Source: Pseudohoeflea suaedae (lineage in GTDB: Bacteria > Pseudomonadota > Alphaproteobacteria > Rhizobiales > Rhizobiaceae). Taken from it: a stretch of DNA of 64,000 nt. The DNA is taken from assembly GCF_004354915.1 (NCBI RefSeq), contig NZ_SMSI01000002.1, forward strand, positions 62,001-126,000, in the 5' to 3' direction. Shown piece after piece: positions 6,817-17,700 of this stretch. Position numbers and translations under genes: made by a program. Every line of letters starts with the position of its first letter. Position 1 is the stretch's first letter. Under the pieces are notes generated by a model, which searched no databases, was not told where the DNA came from, and saw only the letters and a list, made by a program, of their open reading frames with translations.

Positions 6817-8985
6817 ATGGCCAACGAGATTGAGCGACTGATTGTTCGCCTGGAAGTTAGCCAGGCGAAATTTGAAAAGCAGATGGCGGCAGCTTCCCGC
6901 ACGGCCGACAGGCAGGCGAAGCGCATTGAGGGCCGCTTCGCACGGATGAGCAAGGACGTTGGTGGCTCGTTTTCGTTCATGGCCAGGGCGTTCGCTGGTG
7001 GCTTTATTGGCTATCAGGCGCTCCGGGGCATCAAGAACCTTTCCGAAGCCACCACGCGAATTGACAACGCGCTCAAGGTGGCGGGCCTTTCCGGCAAGGA
7101 ACTGAACGACACCTTTGATCAGTTGGCGGCGTCAGCTCAGAAGAATGGCGCCCCGCTTGAAGCGATGGTCACGCTGTACAGCCGTGCGTCTCTGGTTCAG
7201 AAAGAACTTGGCGTAACGCAGCAGGAGCTCATTGAGTTTACCGATCGCGTTGGCGTCTCCTTGCGCGTTTCTGGTCAGTCTGCGGAAGCTGCGCGTGGCG
7301 CGCTATTGCAGCTCGGACAGGCGCTAAGTACGGGCGTCGTCAGAGCGGAAGAATACAACTCGCTGCAGGAAGGCGCCACACCCATCCTGCGCGCTGTTGC
7401 AGCGGGACTGAAAGAAGCCGGCGGTTCGGTCGGTGCACTCACCAACCTGGTGAAGTCCGGCAAGGTTTCTTCGGAGGCATTTTTCCGTGCGTTCGAAGCC
7501 GGTTCCCCGATCCTTGACCAAATGGCGTCGAAGGCCACCTTCACGTTGGCGCAGGCTAGCGAAAACCTTCAGACGGCGCTCCTCAAGACGGCCCGCGAAT
7601 TTAATAACGCGACCGGCGCTGGCGAAAAATTTGCAGGATCCATCAATACAGCGGCTGACGCGATAAACGGCTTTGACGTTGGTGGATTCATTCAGGCGCT
7701 GCGTGACGCCAAGTCTGAATTTGACACGTTCCTCGCCGATATAGGAAATTCTGACGTCTTCCTGAAACTCAATCAGGCAATGGGCGTCGTCGACGGTGAT
7801 GGATTTGTCATCAATGTCGACAAGGAGCAGGCGGAAGCCAAAACCCGCGCGCTCGAGAAGGAGGTTGAAACCCTTCAGGAGCGCATTGCCCTTAATACGC
7901 GCCTTGGGTTCGATAACACCGAAGCACTCGCCAGAATTGCCGAAATTCGCTCCGCCCTTGCTGGCTTGCAGGCAGCCACTCCCGACATGCCGGACACATT
8001 CTCCGGCGTAGGTGTCGTGGAGGGTGTCGGGCCTGTCCCGGACGAGTATGCTTACACTCCGTCCGGCGGCCCTCGCCGTGGTGGAAAACGCCGCGCAACA
8101 GTCGAGCCGGTTTCTCTCTCTGATTTCGCGCCTCCTCCAGGCAAGAAAAAAAGCGGCGGCAAGTCCAAGGTCGACGACTACCAGCGCGAAATTGAACAGA
8201 TCAAGGAACGCACCGCTGCCATTCAGGCCGAAACCGCTGCGATGGCTGGCCTCAACCCACTGGTTGACGACTACGGCTTTGCGGTTGAGAAGGCGAATGC
8301 CGTACATGATCTTCTAACGGCCGCGCAGAAGGCCGGTCTTGATGTCACTCCGGAACTTCGGGCCAATATCGACCAGCTTGCGACCAGTTACGCGCAGGCG
8401 AGCGTCGATGCCGAAAAGCTTGCAGAAAGTCAGGACAGGGTGCGCGAAAGCGCAGAGTTCAGTCGCGATGTGACGCAAGGCTTCATAAGTGACCTTCTCC
8501 GAGGGAAAAGCGCGGCAGACGCCCTTGCTGGTGCTCTCCAGAAAATTGCGGACAAGCTTCTTAACGAGGTTCTGGACGCCATATTTCAGGTAAACTCTGC
8601 CGGCGGAGGAGGCTTTGGCGGCCTTCTTGGAGGCCTGCTTGGAGGCTTTGGGCCTTCTCCAACCCTCTTCTCTTATGACGGCGGTGGTTTTACCGGAACT
8701 GGTGCCCGCACTGGCGGCGTCGACGGCAAGGGCGGCTTCCCGGCTGTCCTGCATCCGAACGAAAGCATAATCGACCACACGAAGCTTTCCCGCTCTGCGG
8801 CAGGCGTCATGAAGGGCGATGGCGGCGGTGTTTCTGTTGCCATGCCTATCAACATCGACGCCACTGGCGCCGACGCTGCTGGCCTTGCTCGAGTTGAGGC
8901 TGCTGTAAGCAGACTTCGTGCCGAGCTGCCCGGAAAGATCGTGTCGACAATGAAAGACGCGCGAATCCGCCGCATCCCAACCTAG
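6817..8985 (+). CDS. Tail tape measure protein
   Basis: A 722-residue tape measure protein, which sets tail length and is ejected ahead of the DNA. Residues 1-45 are a charged coiled coil (IERLIVRLEVSQAKFEKQMA). Residues about 70-260 carry the tape-measure domain, with GLSGKELNDTFDQLAASAQK, SGQSAEAARGALLQLGQALS and EYNSLQEGATPILRAVAAGL. A Lys/Gly-rich hinge lies near 440. A second coiled coil follows, then a Gly/Phe-rich segment (FGGLLGGLLGGFG). Its start directly abuts the stop of the chaperone frame. By tape-measure scaling it implies a medium-length flexible tail of roughly 100 nm. Confidence 0.88.
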   Translation: MANEIERLIVRLEVSQAKFEKQMAAASRTADRQAKRIEGRFARMSKDVGGSFSFMARAFAGGFIGYQALRGIKNLSEATTRIDNALKVAGLSGKELNDTFDQLAASAQKNGAPLEAMVTLYSRASLVQKELGVTQQELIEFTDRVGVSLRVSGQSAEAARGALLQLGQALSTGVVRAEEYNSLQEGATPILRAVAAGLKEAGGSVGALTNLVKSGKVSSEAFFRAFEAGSPILDQMASKATFTLAQASENLQTALLKTAREFNNATGAGEKFAGSINTAADAINGFDVGGFIQALRDAKSEFDTFLADIGNSDVFLKLNQAMGVVDGDGFVINVDKEQAEAKTRALEKEVETLQERIALNTRLGFDNTEALARIAEIRSALAGLQAATPDMPDTFSGVGVVEGVGPVPDEYAYTPSGGPRRGGKRRATVEPVSLSDFAPPPGKKKSGGKSKVDDYQREIEQIKERTAAIQAETAAMAGLNPLVDDYGFAVEKANAVHDLLTAAQKAGLDVTPELRANIDQLATSYAQASVDAEKLAESQDRVRESAEFSRDVTQGFISDLLRGKSAADALAGALQKIADKLLNEVLDAIFQVNSAGGGGFGGLLGGLLGGFGPSPTLFSYDGGGFTGTGARTGGVDGKGGFPAVLHPNESIIDHTKLSRSAAGVMKGDGGGVSVAMPINIDATGADAAGLARVEAAVSRLRAELPGKIVSTMKDARIRRIPT

Positions 8986-8998
8986 GGAAATTTTAAAA

Positions 8999-9610
8999 AT
9001 GGCAATCACGTTCCCGCGGGCTATCCCGGACGTCGGTTACTCGCGCGTTGACGTTGCTCTCAATGAGCAGGTTAAGGCTGCGAGAACCGGCTCCGGAACA
9101 AGTGAAAGAAGCGAGATCGGCGACCCGTTCTGGACGGTAGACCTTGAGACTAAGCCGCTTCGAATGGCGGAAAAGGACGCAGTCGAGGCGTGGGCAATGT
9201 CTCTCCGCGGCGGGTTGAAATACGTGCTGTTTAGCAACCCGCACCGTTGCCGTCCAAAGAATCATCAGGCCGACCCCACGCCGGCGGAAGATACAGGGCT
9301 TATCTCGTCTGTGTCTGGCGGAAACGTGCTCACTGTTGCGTCGGTTTCAGCCGCTTTGAACCTTGCTCCAGGCGACATGATAGGCCTCCTGAATACGCAT
9401 TACCACTGGTCGCGCGTGACAGAGTATTCGATCGCCAGCACCACGGCGACGATTACTGTTGAGCCGCCGCCGCCGTCAGACCTGGCGGTTAGCGGTACGG
9501 TCGTTTCGTTCATATCGCCGCCGCTTCTGATGCGCCTCGTGCCGGGTAGTTTCAAAGTATCCGGAACCGGGCTTTTCAGGTGCTCCTTCTCGCTCGAGGA
9601 GTCGCGTTAA
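8999..9610 (+). CDS. Distal tail protein, GTA gp12-like
   Basis: A 203-residue protein immediately after the tape measure, in the slot of the distal tail protein that forms the ring at the tail tip. Features are ITFPRAIPDVGYSRVDVALN at the start, a WTVDLETKPLRM segment, a GLKYVLFSNPHRCRP segment and a beta-rich insertion before a C-terminal SFKVSGTGLFRCSFSLEES. This outline resembles DUF2460/distal-tail-like proteins of Hyphomicrobiales phages. The call is supported mainly by gene order; the following gene starts within its stop codon. Confidence 0.6.
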   Translation: MAITFPRAIPDVGYSRVDVALNEQVKAARTGSGTSERSEIGDPFWTVDLETKPLRMAEKDAVEAWAMSLRGGLKYVLFSNPHRCRPKNHQADPTPAEDTGLISSVSGGNVLTVASVSAALNLAPGDMIGLLNTHYHWSRVTEYSIASTTATITVEPPPPSDLAVSGTVVSFISPPLLMRLVPGSFKVSGTGLFRCSFSLEESR

Positions 9611-10191
9611 TGCGCAGCTTCAACAGTGAGATTGGTGATCTTTTGGACGAAGGTCGCATGAAGTACGTCGGAATGATCAGGTTTGATCTTGCCGAGGGTA
9701 GTTACGGTTTTATACGCAGGAACGTCGAGTATACGTACGAAGGTGTCCTGTACAAGCCTATGCCAAAAGGCATGATTTCAGTTTCGTCGCTACCCCACAC
9801 GACGGGGACTGCGGCGTCAGGCTTTTCTCTTGTCCTTGCCGAAAGTCCGGATGATGGACTCACGCCGGAAATATTGGTGCAGATTGAAAGCTATGGTTAT
9901 CGCGATCGTCCAGTGACGATTTATGATCTTTTTCAGCACCCCGATACGCATGCAATACTCGGCAATCCTATACCACAAAAAAGCGGATACATAAACCGCA
10001 TTGTCCACGACGAAGATCCTGACAGCGGGTATCTCATGACTGTTGAGTGCGAAGGTCGCGAAATCGACTACAGCCGCACGAACGGCCGCATCAGGACCAC
10101 AGAGGATCAGGAGCGACGCGCAACGGGGGATCTCTTCTTCGAGCACACGGGGACGACGGGGCGCGTTAAACTGGACTGGGGGAAGAAGTGA
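9610..10191 (+). CDS. Baseplate hub-like protein, DUF2163/GTA gp13-like
   Basis: A 193-residue protein; the ATG at 9610 shares its A with the preceding TAA. It shows a hub-type beta fold signature with MKYVGMIRFDLAEGSYGF, YTYEGVLYKPMPKGMISVSS and a late SGYLMTVECEGREIDY. Sitting between the distal tail protein and a cell-wall peptidase, it corresponds to the DUF2163/gp13 slot of the GTA-type tail tip. No catalytic residues are evident. Confidence 0.6.
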   Translation: MRSFNSEIGDLLDEGRMKYVGMIRFDLAEGSYGFIRRNVEYTYEGVLYKPMPKGMISVSSLPHTTGTAASGFSLVLAESPDDGLTPEILVQIESYGYRDRPVTIYDLFQHPDTHAILGNPIPQKSGYINRIVHDEDPDSGYLMTVECEGREIDYSRTNGRIRTTEDQERRATGDLFFEHTGTTGRVKLDWGKK

Positions 10192-10628
10192 CGTCGCGCC
10201 GCCCAAGTTGGCAGCGCCGCCTTAACGCAGTCGTGGAGAAGCACAGGGACGCGCCAGGAGAATGGGGCGTCTCTGATTGCTGGATATTTGCCACCGACGC
10301 ATACGAGGCCGTGACGGGCGATAAATTGCTTCCGAATTTAAGGTGCTATCGCTCTGAGCGCGGCGGCTATCGGCTTTTTTCCAGGCATGGCTTTAGGACC
10401 GTAGGGGAGGCTTTGGCGTCCACTCTCGATCCAATCAATAAATTAGGCGCTAAGCGCGGCGATCTTGCCGTCATCAAGCGCGGCAAGATCGAGAGCTGTG
10501 GCGTAGTCACCTCTGCCGGCGTTGCCGTCAAGACGCTTTACGGGGAATCCGACGCCACAGGCATCGAATTTTCAAGCCTCGAATATTTTCCCCTCTCAGC
10601 CATCGAGACAGCTTTCAAGGTGGGCTAA
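10188..10628 (+). CDS. Tail-tip peptidase-like protein, NlpC/P60-related (GTA gp14-like, DUF6950)
   Basis: A 146-residue protein with the NlpC/P60-type nucleophile context SDCWIFATDAYEAVTG (Cys at about residue 32). A later GRKRGDLAVI-like segment (GAKRGDLAVIKRGKIESCGVV) is typical of the DUF6950 and phage cell-wall-peptidase family. These proteins sit at the tail tip and may locally cut peptidoglycan during DNA entry. The expected catalytic His is not obvious in the usual position, so activity is uncertain. The start is the GTG at 10188, overlapping the previous gene by four bases. Confidence 0.65.
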   Translation: MTSRRPSWQRRLNAVVEKHRDAPGEWGVSDCWIFATDAYEAVTGDKLLPNLRCYRSERGGYRLFSRHGFRTVGEALASTLDPINKLGAKRGDLAVIKRGKIESCGVVTSAGVAVKTLYGESDATGIEFSSLEYFPLSAIETAFKVG

Positions 10629-13076
10629 ATGCCTTTTATCAGTGCGATTGTCGGCTTCGTCGGAACCGTCGTCGGGGCCGTCGGCTCTTTTATAGGTGGG
10701 CTCGGATTCCTCGGCAAGGCTTTGCTGTCTATCGGCCTGAATCTGGCCGTTCAGGCGCTCACTGGGCGCCCTGAGCAGAAGCAGATCAGCGGCGTCGAGC
10801 TCGACACGCAATACGGTGGTCGACAGGATCGCATCGTGCGGATGGGTCGGTGGGGAATCGCTGGTCACTACACCTACGCCAACACCTATGGCAACACGAA
10901 CAAGTATCTCCAACAGGTCTTCACGATTTCGGATTATCCGTGCACATCGCTCGATAAGGTCTGGATTGATGGAGAGCCGGCGACGTTGTCATCGACGGAT
11001 TCGAACGGATACCGCACAGTCACCAATGGAGATTATGGCGACCTCATCAAGATCAAGTTCGTTGACGGAACGCAGACCGCAGCAGACAGCACCCTGATCG
11101 ATGGCGCCAATCCCGATAGCCGGTGGACCGAAGACCACAAGGGCGTCGGCATCTGCTACGTCATCTGCAGGCTGTCATACAACCGGGAAAAACTGGGCCA
11201 GACCGTCCAGTTCTTCTTCGAAGGCAAGGGCGCCAAGCTCTATGACTGGCGCAAGGATGATACGGTCGGTGGTTCGGGCGATCATCGCTGGGCCGATCCC
11301 GACACATGGGAGTTCACCGAAAACCCGATCCTGATGGACTACGCATACCGCCGCGGGCTGTCGGTCAACGACGACGAATTTTGTGGCATGTTTGAGGAGT
11401 CCTCAAGGCTTCCGCTGGATCGCTATTCAGTTGCCGCTAACATCTGCGACGAGCTTTTCAATGCCGCACCGCGCTACCGCTGCGCCGCCGGGATCAACTG
11501 CAACGCCCAGCATGGCGACAATATTGACGCGCTGATGCGCAGTTGCGGCGGCATGGCTGTTCATGGGGTCGATGGTGCTTGGCCTATAGTCGGGACAGAC
11601 CAGGCAACTGTCGCTACGCTGACGGATGACGATCTCATCGTCGGCGAGCCTGTGCAGGTTCAGTTCAAGCGCCCTGCGAACGAGCTGGTCAATTCTGTTT
11701 CCGGGACATTCCCGGACCCGGACAATATCTGGTCGCCGAGCGGGTACAAGCGCGCCACGGATGCGGGTCTGGTGGCTGTAGATCGACGCTCAAAAGATGT
11801 CGATATGAACTTCGACACAGTTCCGTATTTGCAGCAAGCATCTCAGTTGGCATCCGTCTATTTCAGCGAAAACCGCTTTGAAGCTACGGCGCAAATCATG
11901 GTTCGCCAACGCTGGCAGGTGCTGGAGCCTGGCGATTGGATAGTCTGGAGCTCGACTCGCTATGGCTCGCGCACATTCATGGTTACCGACATGTCCGTGG
12001 TGTCTCTTGATGAAGACAAGCCGCGTACAGTTGCGCTGACCCTGCAGGAGCGCAGTGGAGACATCTACGAGGAGGTTGGCGTCATCGTTCCGACCGTTCC
12101 GGTGCCTCCGGGGCAGGCTGTCTATCAGCAGCAGCTCGTGGACTTCACCGCGACGGGCGTCATCGGTGCCGGCGCCAACGGTCTGGTCTACCCCATGATC
12201 AGGGTGAGCTGGTCGGCGCCGAGCGATCCGACCGTGGCGGAGATCATCGTCTTCTGGCGCGTCAAGGCGGGGCCGGGACCGACATTCTCGAAGGTCATCA
12301 AGGTCGGCACTAATATCGCGCTGCTGACCGAGGGTATCGTCTCGGAAACGGAATATGAGGTCTGGCACCAGATCGTTGCGGACCCAGCCCGTGAGACAAG
12401 CCAGACAACGCCGATCGATGTGGAGACGCCTCGAGCACCGTCCCGCGACGTCGAGGTCACGCTTGGCGAGCTGCAGACCGACGTCTACGGCTCGATTGTC
12501 GATATCCGCGCCCTGCTGGATGATGTGCGCGCGACGCTGACCGATGTGGCGGCCTCGTCGTCCCAGGGGCAGCTCTCCAACCAGAGCAGCATCCAGGACA
12601 CGCTTGCCGCCGTCGCCGGTGCCGTGGCTCTGGTGAGGCAGGAAACGAACGTCAGGGCATCGGCCGACCTCGCCCTTGCCGAACAGATCACGTCCGTCTC
12701 GGCATCACTTGGAGACCTGCTTGCGCAGGGGCTGTTCAGTATTCAGGCGCAGGCGGGTGCGGGCGAAGTTCTGGCCCGGATCATCCTCTACGCCCGCGCA
12801 AGCGTCGAGGACGACTTCGAGGAAGCCGGGATGGAGTTTCAGGTCAAGTCCGTCGAAGGCGTGCTCTATTCGCAGATTGTGGTGAATGCCGACAAGTTCG
12901 TCGTCACGGACGGGAGCACGGAAAACCTTCCGCTCGTGTTCGAGAGTGGCGAACTCAAACTGCAGGTCGCCCGCATGGGGGCCGCTATCCTCGACAGCAT
13001 CCTGGAAACCTCTACCGGCAAGACCAAGATCGGTAATTTCGGTTCAGGGGCGGAAGGCATAAGGATTTCGACGTGA
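10629..13076 (+). CDS. Tail tip/host-specificity protein, J-like (GTA gp15-like)
   Basis: An 815-residue central tail tip protein. The first about 45 residues are hydrophobic and glycine-rich (IVGFVGTVVGAVGSFIGG), as in GTA gp15 and lambda J relatives. Next come a hub region with YGGRQDRIVRMGRWGIAGHY and a tail-protein domain with PGDWIVWSS (residues about 430-445). A fibronectin-III-like segment (VSWSAPSDPTVAEIIVFW) follows, then a long C-terminal Ala/Ser-rich helical coiled coil (about 610-720) and a closing beta part. The protein threads the tail tip and presents receptor-binding parts. It follows the peptidase directly and overlaps the next gene by TGATG. Confidence 0.82.
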   Translation: MPFISAIVGFVGTVVGAVGSFIGGLGFLGKALLSIGLNLAVQALTGRPEQKQISGVELDTQYGGRQDRIVRMGRWGIAGHYTYANTYGNTNKYLQQVFTISDYPCTSLDKVWIDGEPATLSSTDSNGYRTVTNGDYGDLIKIKFVDGTQTAADSTLIDGANPDSRWTEDHKGVGICYVICRLSYNREKLGQTVQFFFEGKGAKLYDWRKDDTVGGSGDHRWADPDTWEFTENPILMDYAYRRGLSVNDDEFCGMFEESSRLPLDRYSVAANICDELFNAAPRYRCAAGINCNAQHGDNIDALMRSCGGMAVHGVDGAWPIVGTDQATVATLTDDDLIVGEPVQVQFKRPANELVNSVSGTFPDPDNIWSPSGYKRATDAGLVAVDRRSKDVDMNFDTVPYLQQASQLASVYFSENRFEATAQIMVRQRWQVLEPGDWIVWSSTRYGSRTFMVTDMSVVSLDEDKPRTVALTLQERSGDIYEEVGVIVPTVPVPPGQAVYQQQLVDFTATGVIGAGANGLVYPMIRVSWSAPSDPTVAEIIVFWRVKAGPGPTFSKVIKVGTNIALLTEGIVSETEYEVWHQIVADPARETSQTTPIDVETPRAPSRDVEVTLGELQTDVYGSIVDIRALLDDVRATLTDVAASSSQGQLSNQSSIQDTLAAVAGAVALVRQETNVRASADLALAEQITSVSASLGDLLAQGLFSIQAQAGAGEVLARIILYARASVEDDFEEAGMEFQVKSVEGVLYSQIVVNADKFVVTDGSTENLPLVFESGELKLQVARMGAAILDSILETSTGKTKIGNFGSGAEGIRIST

Positions 13077-14701
13077 TGCCGGAAATGTTCATCGGGCTGG
13101 ATTACGAGGGCGTGCCGTGCCTGAAGATTACGCGGGACAGCGCCGACAATGCGGCAACAACGCCGGACAGCGAGCGCGAGAAGTTTGCCTATAACAGCAA
13201 GGACGGCGCGCTCGCGGAGATCGTTGATATCACCCTTCCCGTCTCGGGGGCCTCGCTCGATCCGGCGGAATGGAGTGCGCCGGTAACGTTCAATCTCAAT
13301 GGCGGGCCAGTCAGTAGGGTTTATTTTTCTCCTCCAACCTCCAACGAATACACCTATGAGCGGGCGACGGAAAGGCAGGTTCTCAGCGGCACCGAGCTGT
13401 CATACGGGTTTACGTATTACAGCACCCGATATTTCGACAACCTGGCCTATGACTGCCCCATGATGTCGGATGTGTGCCGGCTCACCGCATCCGGTAGGTA
13501 TGCGAACGTTGCGACTTGGAACAGTGATTTTTACATCATCACCAGCGCTACGCTTGAGGTCGGCGAAGTGGAGGTGGATAACTACACGTCGAGAGTTGGA
13601 TCCCCTGCGTTCCAGATTTTCCCCGCCAATGCAGTCGTTGCAACCGGAGCCATGCGGTGCAGGGTTCCGCTTTTCAGCCACCCGATGGTCATAAGGGATA
13701 TCGCCTCAGTGACCCACGGAAGCATTGCCCGTCAGCTCCCTGGCGATCCGCGTTACGATCAGTCTCAAGTTGTCTGGAACCTTCCCGGCGACGACACGCC
13801 GCTGGCGATTGCGGATCCGATCACGGGCACCGAGGGTGTCCCGGCCATCAGCATCACGCCGACAGAGTTCAAGATCGCACGGCAGGGCCACGACGTCGAT
13901 ACGGCGACCTTCGAGCAGCTTGTCTTTGCCGCCTCGCGTCGCCCGGCAAAGATCATTGCGGCTGGCGACGTCTCGGTGCCTGCCCACAGCACCTATGATA
14001 TCGAATGCGGCGTCACTCTCAACGACACCATCGCTGTAGAGCAGGCGGTCTACAAGTCAACGATCACGTTTCCGTTCCCCTACAATCTCCACATCGATGA
14101 CGCCTGGAACTTCGAGTACACGATCTCCGGCTCAACGGTCACGCTCTACAACGACACCGGCAGCAACTTCCGGGTCAGGTATATGGTGCTGGCGACAGAT
14201 GCGGAGCGCCCGACAACGGGCACCAACGATGTGCTCCGGAAGATCAACATAGACGGCGAGGATGTTTTCCAGATCCTCCGCCCCGGCGCCGGGCCGACGC
14301 CGAACCTGGCCGACATCGTCATCGACAGCAGATGGCCGAGCATCCCGATCCTGAAAGAGGGTTTTATCGACGTCGATATCGGGGACGAAGAATACAACGT
14401 TACGTTCGACAATCCGCGCGGGCTCTTTCCCTTCGTCAAGTTCACCGTCTACTGCGATGGCCCTTCCGGGATGTATTTCGCCCGGTCACCGATTGTGCGG
14501 AAGCGCATCAACAACACCGGCAGCGATTTCGCCAGGCTCGGTGGCGACACGACCTATTGCACGCTCCGGAGTTCCACGCAGATCCGGTTTTATACCTTCC
14601 GGGGCCGCATCATCGAGTATCGCCCCGGCAGTGGGACAATCAAGAACGACCCGTATCCGGTGGTCGGTCTCCGCTACTACGTTTTCGGCATCCCAACCTA
14701 G
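13076..14701 (+). CDS. Tail-tip associated structural protein, unknown family
   Basis: A 541-residue protein starting in the stop codon of the J-like gene. The sequence is rich in Asp, Thr, Tyr and Pro, beta-prone throughout, with no membrane segment and no recognisable enzymatic motif. The start MPEMFIGLDYEGVPCLKI and the end VGLRYYVFGIP look like modules repeated in phage tip proteins. Position between the tip protein and the tailspike suggests a tail-tip or side-fibre component. The assignment is from context only. Confidence 0.6.
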   Translation: MPEMFIGLDYEGVPCLKITRDSADNAATTPDSEREKFAYNSKDGALAEIVDITLPVSGASLDPAEWSAPVTFNLNGGPVSRVYFSPPTSNEYTYERATERQVLSGTELSYGFTYYSTRYFDNLAYDCPMMSDVCRLTASGRYANVATWNSDFYIITSATLEVGEVEVDNYTSRVGSPAFQIFPANAVVATGAMRCRVPLFSHPMVIRDIASVTHGSIARQLPGDPRYDQSQVVWNLPGDDTPLAIADPITGTEGVPAISITPTEFKIARQGHDVDTATFEQLVFAASRRPAKIIAAGDVSVPAHSTYDIECGVTLNDTIAVEQAVYKSTITFPFPYNLHIDDAWNFEYTISGSTVTLYNDTGSNFRVRYMVLATDAERPTTGTNDVLRKINIDGEDVFQILRPGAGPTPNLADIVIDSRWPSIPILKEGFIDVDIGDEEYNVTFDNPRGLFPFVKFTVYCDGPSGMYFARSPIVRKRINNTGSDFARLGGDTTYCTLRSSTQIRFYTFRGRIIEYRPGSGTIKNDPYPVVGLRYYVFGIPT

Positions 14702-14710
14702 GGAACTCCC

Positions 14711-17700
14711 ATGACACAATATGTGACTGGCGGCACGATTGCCGTCACCAACGGCTCCGCGACCGTGACCGGCACGCTGACCAGCTTCCAGGCCTCGCTC
14801 GTGGCGGAAAGCTCTGTCCTGTATGTCGATACGGGGTCGGACATTGTGCCGTTGCCGATTGCCTCGGTGGAGAGCGACACGTCGCTGACCCTCGTGAAGC
14901 CGTATCCCGGCACGACGGACAGCGGGCTTGACTATGTCATCGGGCGGGCCGAGGCCATCCAGCAGCAGACAGCGCTCAACGCGAACAAGATCGCGATCCT
15001 GCTCGACAATCTTCCGGTCCACTCCACCTTCGGCAAGTCTTTCGACCAGGCGCCGGACGCCGAGGCGGGCCGGGCCATTCTCGGCTTTGCCGGCTCCTAC
15101 ACCTTCGCATTCGACGACGGAACCACCATGGCGGACCCCGGCGCAGGGACCTGGCGGGCGAACAATTCGACGCTAGGCAGCGCGACGGCCATCGGCATTT
15201 CGGCGCTCGATGCCAATGGCGACGACCAGTCCGATTTTCTCGTCTCGCGCTTTCTCTCCACCTCGACACACAAATGCCGGATCGTGATTGCCGAAGGCGG
15301 GGTGACGACCGAGGTGCTGGCAACGGCCATCACCGACAATGGCGACTGGCTGCAGATCACGCTGGACGACGCCACCTGGGAGAATGCGGCATCCATGGCG
15401 CTGGCCGATGAGGATGCGTGCGTGTTCCGTTTCGCGGAAAGGGGTGATGCGGGGGAGGATGGGGCTGATGGGGCTGATGGGGTGGATGGAATCGATGGTC
15501 TTGGCTGGACCGGTGGGGCCTACAATGCCGGGACGGGCGTCGTCACGTTCGCCTCGGATGACGGGCTCGGATTTTCGACCGGGGATCTGCGGGGGGCGGA
15601 CGGGGCTGATGGTGCCGATGGGGTGGATGGCGCGCCCGGCTCGTCCGATGTCGTCGGAACGTCCACCACGTCGCTTGCGATCGGCACCGGCACGAAGACT
15701 TTCACCATCGCTGAAACGAACCGTGGCTGGGGGCTTGGAGCGCGGTTGCGGGCGGCATCCGATGCCGATGGCGCCAATTTCATGGAGGGTGTCGTCACCG
15801 CCTATTCCGGCACGACGCTGGAACTCAATGTGGATATCGTCGGCGGGTCGGGCACGCTTGCCGACTGGACGATCAATCTTGCCGGGGAGCCTGGCAGCGT
15901 TGCCGTCGCAAGTGTGAACGGCCAGACCGGCGTTGTGGTTTTGGCGGCATCCGATGTCGGGGCCGCACCCTATGTCTCCACCCGTACAGCTCTTAAGGCT
16001 TTGGATGGAGCGGTGGATCCATTCGCTATCTTTGGTGGAAGCGTATGGGAGTGGGATGCATCGGATCTTTCGTCAGTCCTGACGCCGTCGTCGGTCACGA
16101 CAACGGCGGTCAACAGCACGACGGAAACAGCAACAAGCACGGCGCATGGCCTGACGACTGGCACATCCGTTTACCCTACGACAAGCGTGAACGGCCTGAC
16201 GGCAGAGCAATTCTACTACATCATCCGAGTAGATGCCGATAACTTTAAGCTGGCAACCAGTTTTGCCAACGCCTGCGCGGGCACTGCCGTTGACCTGACC
16301 GGGACTACAAACTTCACCGTGAAGAAGCACGTAGACCCAATTGGCGGGGTTTATGTTTCTCCTGATGTCGATGGTGCGGGCGGTGCCTGGGTCCGTCGCG
16401 GAAGCGAGGAAATCAACGTCAAGTATTTCGGTGCGACGGGCGATGGTACGACTGATGACTCTGCCGCCATCAACGCTGCGGCGGCTTACCTGAAAAGTCA
16501 GATATCAGCGCTTACGACGGAGCAGTGGGCCCCCGTCATTCGCTTTCCGCCAGCGATCTATCGTATCGAAAATACTGTGGATCTCACTGGTATCAAAGCC
16601 AACTCGTGGGGCATTCGTGGAGCCGGCGCTACAATTAGGGTGGCTGTCAACGGTGGGCCCGGTCTGGATTTCTATGGATCTCGCTACTACAACATCGAGG
16701 GAATTGAAATTGATGGCGACGATATCGATGTGCCTACCTACGGCATCCAGGCCGGTAGTGTCGTGGCGGCGGGAGACAATGTCGGCGAATTCCTGTTCAG
16801 CAATGTTCTGTTTAACGGGCAATTCAGCCGAGCTGGATACTATGCGTTCGGGCCTGAGGTTTGCACCTATCTTCATTGCCGTTTCTACAACAGGTACAAC
16901 AATAGCTCAGCACGTTCAGTAATTCAGGATGCTGCCAATCTCGAAGATGTCACCAGCGCCTTCATCGAGTCCGATCATCCTTCCCCCAGCTTCCACAGCT
17001 TCAATGAAGCAATCTTCATTGGGTGCGATTTCCGAAAGCAGGTTACCGGCTCGCCTATCGAGTACATGGGCGAAGGCTATTCCAACCACAAGTTTATCGG
17101 TTGTTATGCCGCAAGTCCGGACGGCCCGGCAATCGTCCTCACCGATGTGCAGTTCCATAAGGGATGGGGGCTTGATCTCAACTTCGAGAACGGAACGGAT
17201 CTCATCTACATCAACAACGACAACGAAGAACTTCTTGTTGATGGCCTGAGGTTCAACAGCCCTGGCGGGACTTACACGGGGTCTGTCATCAACACGTCTG
17301 GCGTGGCTAACACGGTCACGATGTCGAACGTGCACCTTAATTGCGGGTCGCCTCGCAATATCGCTGGACGCATATTCGGAACCGGCACGTCAAGCTCTCC
17401 TGGGCGGATGCTCGTTACTGGCGTTATCGAATGGGCCACGAGCTCGCTCAATGGCGACATCGATCTGTCGAACTGCAATTTCAACGGTCAGGTCTACACC
17501 CCGCGCTCCGAGACATTCGGGGCGCATGCAAATGCGGGATCTTATGAATGGATCAAGGGCCCTGTTTCGTCCGATGCCCGCATCCGGACGCTTAAGGGGT
17601 ATTTCCGCGTTTTCGGCTCCGGAGATAGCGGTAGCCCTGGCAGCTATCTGGAACTCCGCGGTGCAAATTCAGGAAGTTCTGATGTTGGCCTATATGCTGG